This document shows, in pieces, positions 63,826 to 64,000 of a stretch of DNA of 64,000 bases (the stretch's first letter is position 1; each line of letters begins with the position of its first letter). The DNA is taken from positions 6,833,307 to 6,897,306 of the forward strand of contig NC_057920.1 in NCBI RefSeq assembly GCF_018873765.1. The letters are read 5' to 3'. The notes beneath the pieces were generated by a model. The model saw nothing but the letters and a program-made list of their open reading frames with translations. It was not told where the DNA came from and searched no databases. This DNA comes from Telopea speciosissima (Eukaryota > Streptophyta > Magnoliopsida > Proteales > Proteaceae). The position numbers and the translations under genes were made by a program.

Positions 63826-64000
63826 TAGGGTGCCCCATTCCCGTTTTTCCCATTTTTATCTAGTAAATAAGGGATCTTACCAATCTTTTTTTTTTTTTTT
63901 TTTATGGAACCAAAAAAAAAAATCTATTAGAAAAAAGAGTGTCCTAATGAAACATTTATTAGAACTTACTCATTTTTTAAGGGTTCTTCTATGCGTCACT

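Larger units (their letters stand above)
62305..64000. other. Repeat-rich region upstream of BRR2
   Basis: No gene is recognised. It holds three copies of a ~110-160-bp repeat, a hairpin, copy 2 of the dispersed repeat seen at 4763, and A/T runs near 63893 and 63912. Frames across the repeats are artefacts of repetition. Confidence 0.6.

Overview
The window looks like nuclear DNA of a flowering plant, most likely a eudicot or a related early lineage. It has spliced genes with GT-AG introns, plant-specific proteins (a chloroplast CP12, the plant PPi-dependent phosphofructokinase alpha subunit, a ZED1-type kinase), AT-rich intergenic DNA and a heavy load of plant transposons. The species cannot be read from the sequence alone.

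Layout. SRP19 (minus strand, 4245-432, 3 exons) encodes the 19-kDa protein of the signal recognition particle. An intergenic stretch with small repeats follows. A ZED1/ZRK-like kinase (plus strand, 7265-8329) converges on a 17.3-kb gene for PFP alpha (minus strand, 26153-8882). I resolved PFP alpha into 19 exons whose phases all agree and which encode 617 residues. Its introns hold three inserted elements: a Mutator-like element with long terminal inverted repeats (10910-12609), a head-to-head LTR palindrome (17961-19575), and a young gag-only LTR element in intron 1 (20615-24830). From 26.2 to 34.1 kb there is no clear gene, only a LINE tail, SINE-like repeats and other debris. U2AF35 (minus strand, coding 34981-34154) comes next. 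About 75 bp upstream of its TATA-like box lies a 10.9-kb PIF/Harbinger transposon (35621-46528). It carries a DDE transposase, a broken Myb/SANT-like ORF, an unexpected two-exon GRF zinc-finger ORF, and a nested 3-kb LTR fossil.

From 47171 to 49615 there is a Pack-MULE, a Mutator-like element with 9-bp target duplications. It has picked up several exons and introns of a brassinosteroid-type cytochrome P450 and a separate MGNC (myristoylation-type) gene fragment. A hAT MITE follows. A small chloroplast CP12-3-like gene (51971-52393) is bracketed by two copies of one hAT MITE family in opposite orientation. The right end is BRR2, the U5 snRNP 200-kDa helicase (minus strand, 61897-53950, 3 coding exons, 2172 residues), followed by a repeat-rich upstream region.

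The genes do not form a pathway cluster. Three serve core RNA or protein-targeting machinery (SRP19, U2AF35, BRR2), two serve carbon metabolism (PFP alpha, CP12), and one is a probable immune pseudokinase. The most unusual content is the transposon biology: exon capture, a third ORF in a Harbinger element, a palindromic LTR pair and a gag-only retroelement.
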